A stretch of 13,916 nt of DNA. Source: DATBMY01 sp036554605. GTDB lineage: Bacteria; Acidobacteriota; Blastocatellia; UBA7656. This document shows, one piece after another, positions 13,585 through 13,916 of this stretch. The stretch lies in contig DATBMY010000169.1 of assembly GCA_036554605.1 (NCBI GenBank), positions 1 through 13,916 of the forward strand, written 5' to 3'. Made by a program: the position numbers and the translations under genes. Below the pieces are notes generated by a model, which saw only the letters and a list, made by a program, of their open reading frames with translations, was not told the DNA's origin and made no database searches. Within the stretch, counting starts at the first letter, position 1; every line of letters starts with the position of its first letter.

Positions 13585-13916
13585 ATGCGATCTGCTCTGC
13601 TTGCGCTGCCTCTTTCGTTATTTCTTCTCTGCGTCGCTTGCGGAAAACGCATCCTCCTCGACGAGAGATTCAATGACACGCGGCTGGTGAACTGGACCGT
13701 GATTGACGATCCTGAGAGCGCCGAGCGGCCTTCGAAATGGATCGTCGAGCCGGACGGCTGGCTGCATCAGCGCAGCAACATCTGGGGTCGCCGCGGGGAA
13801 GCTCGGGAAGAGTTTCTTGACCGCTGGCTCGGGACATACCTTGTGGCCGGAGACGAAGCGTGGCGAGATTATATCTTCAGCTTCAAGGCAAAGCCCGAAG
13901 ATGATGATGGATTCGG
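13585..13916 (+). CDS. Probable lipoprotein with a concanavalin-like N-terminal domain, 3' end outside window
   Basis: Too short for the supplied long-ORF listing because it runs off the edge; translated by hand. 110 residues are visible. Start MRSALL, hydrophobic run to residue 18, then Cys19 followed by Gly. LLCVAC is a usable, though not ideal, lipobox (Cys at -3, Val, Ala before Cys), so lipid anchoring is likely; plain secretion is the alternative. From about residue 25 the pattern DERFNDTRLVNWTVIDD, later WIVEPDGWLHQ and WRDYIFSFKAKPEDDDGFG resembles the jelly-roll ConA/LamG-like or DUF1080-type sugar-binding or glycosidase domains. A family cannot be fixed from this fragment. It begins 8 nt after the phosphatase stop, hence probably co-transcribed. 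Confidence 0.7.
   Translation, partial: MRSALLALPLSLFLLCVACGKRILLDERFNDTRLVNWTVIDDPESAERPSKWIVEPDGWLHQRSNIWGRRGEAREEFLDRWLGTYLVAGDEAWRDYIFSFKAKPEDDDGF

Noticed and set aside
1..13916. CRISPR array, tRNA, rRNA, insertion sequence or phage genes
   Set aside because: No regular repeats, cloverleaf-like segments, transposase motifs or terminal inverted repeats were noticed by reading; a dedicated scan was not possible.

Overview
The window is bacterial chromosome: dense genes, short gaps, many Shine-Dalgarno-like sequences, and conserved core-metabolism families. There are no phage, plasmid, insertion-sequence, CRISPR or rRNA/tRNA signals that I can see. Base composition is moderately GC-rich, yet Ile AUA codons appear frequent by eye. 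Signal peptides on two proteins suggest an exported compartment. A deep-branching, Acidobacteriota-like chemoheterotroph would fit, but this is a weak guess; nothing here fixes the taxon.

Left part (1-3951), all on the minus strand and read from right to left: a family-5 uracil-DNA glycosylase, a small double-psi beta-barrel protein, a thiamine-diphosphate E1 alpha dehydrogenase subunit followed by a likely hairpin terminator, a secreted protein of unknown function, and a thiolase cut by the window edge. An alpha/beta hydrolase (4054-4860, plus) is divergent from the glycosylase. It is convergent with an FdhF/YdeP-type molybdopterin oxidoreductase (7118-4857, minus), and the two stop codons share the same TTAA.

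Right part (7196-13916), all plus: an aromatic amino-acid supraoperon trpG-trpC-trpF-trpB-trpA-aroQ-aroF. It is tightly packed, with trpF and trpB overlapping. A protein phosphatase of the PPP family and the start of a lipoprotein gene follow. The five trp genes take chorismate-derived intermediates to tryptophan, while aroQ (chorismate mutase) sends chorismate to Phe/Tyr. The aroF product resembles DAHP synthase, the first shikimate enzyme. trpE and trpD are absent from the window. A good extended -10 promoter lies so close to trpG that its mRNA may be leaderless.

The most noteworthy observation is the aroF product. It has the full length and N-terminal regulatory domain of a Thermotoga-type DAHP synthase, but several catalytic positions are changed: two PEP-binding arginines to Ser and His, one metal-binding Asp to Gly, and the KPRT motif to KQRT. 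It may be a pseudoenzyme or regulatory partner, or an enzyme with altered substrate use, sitting next to chorismate mutase.
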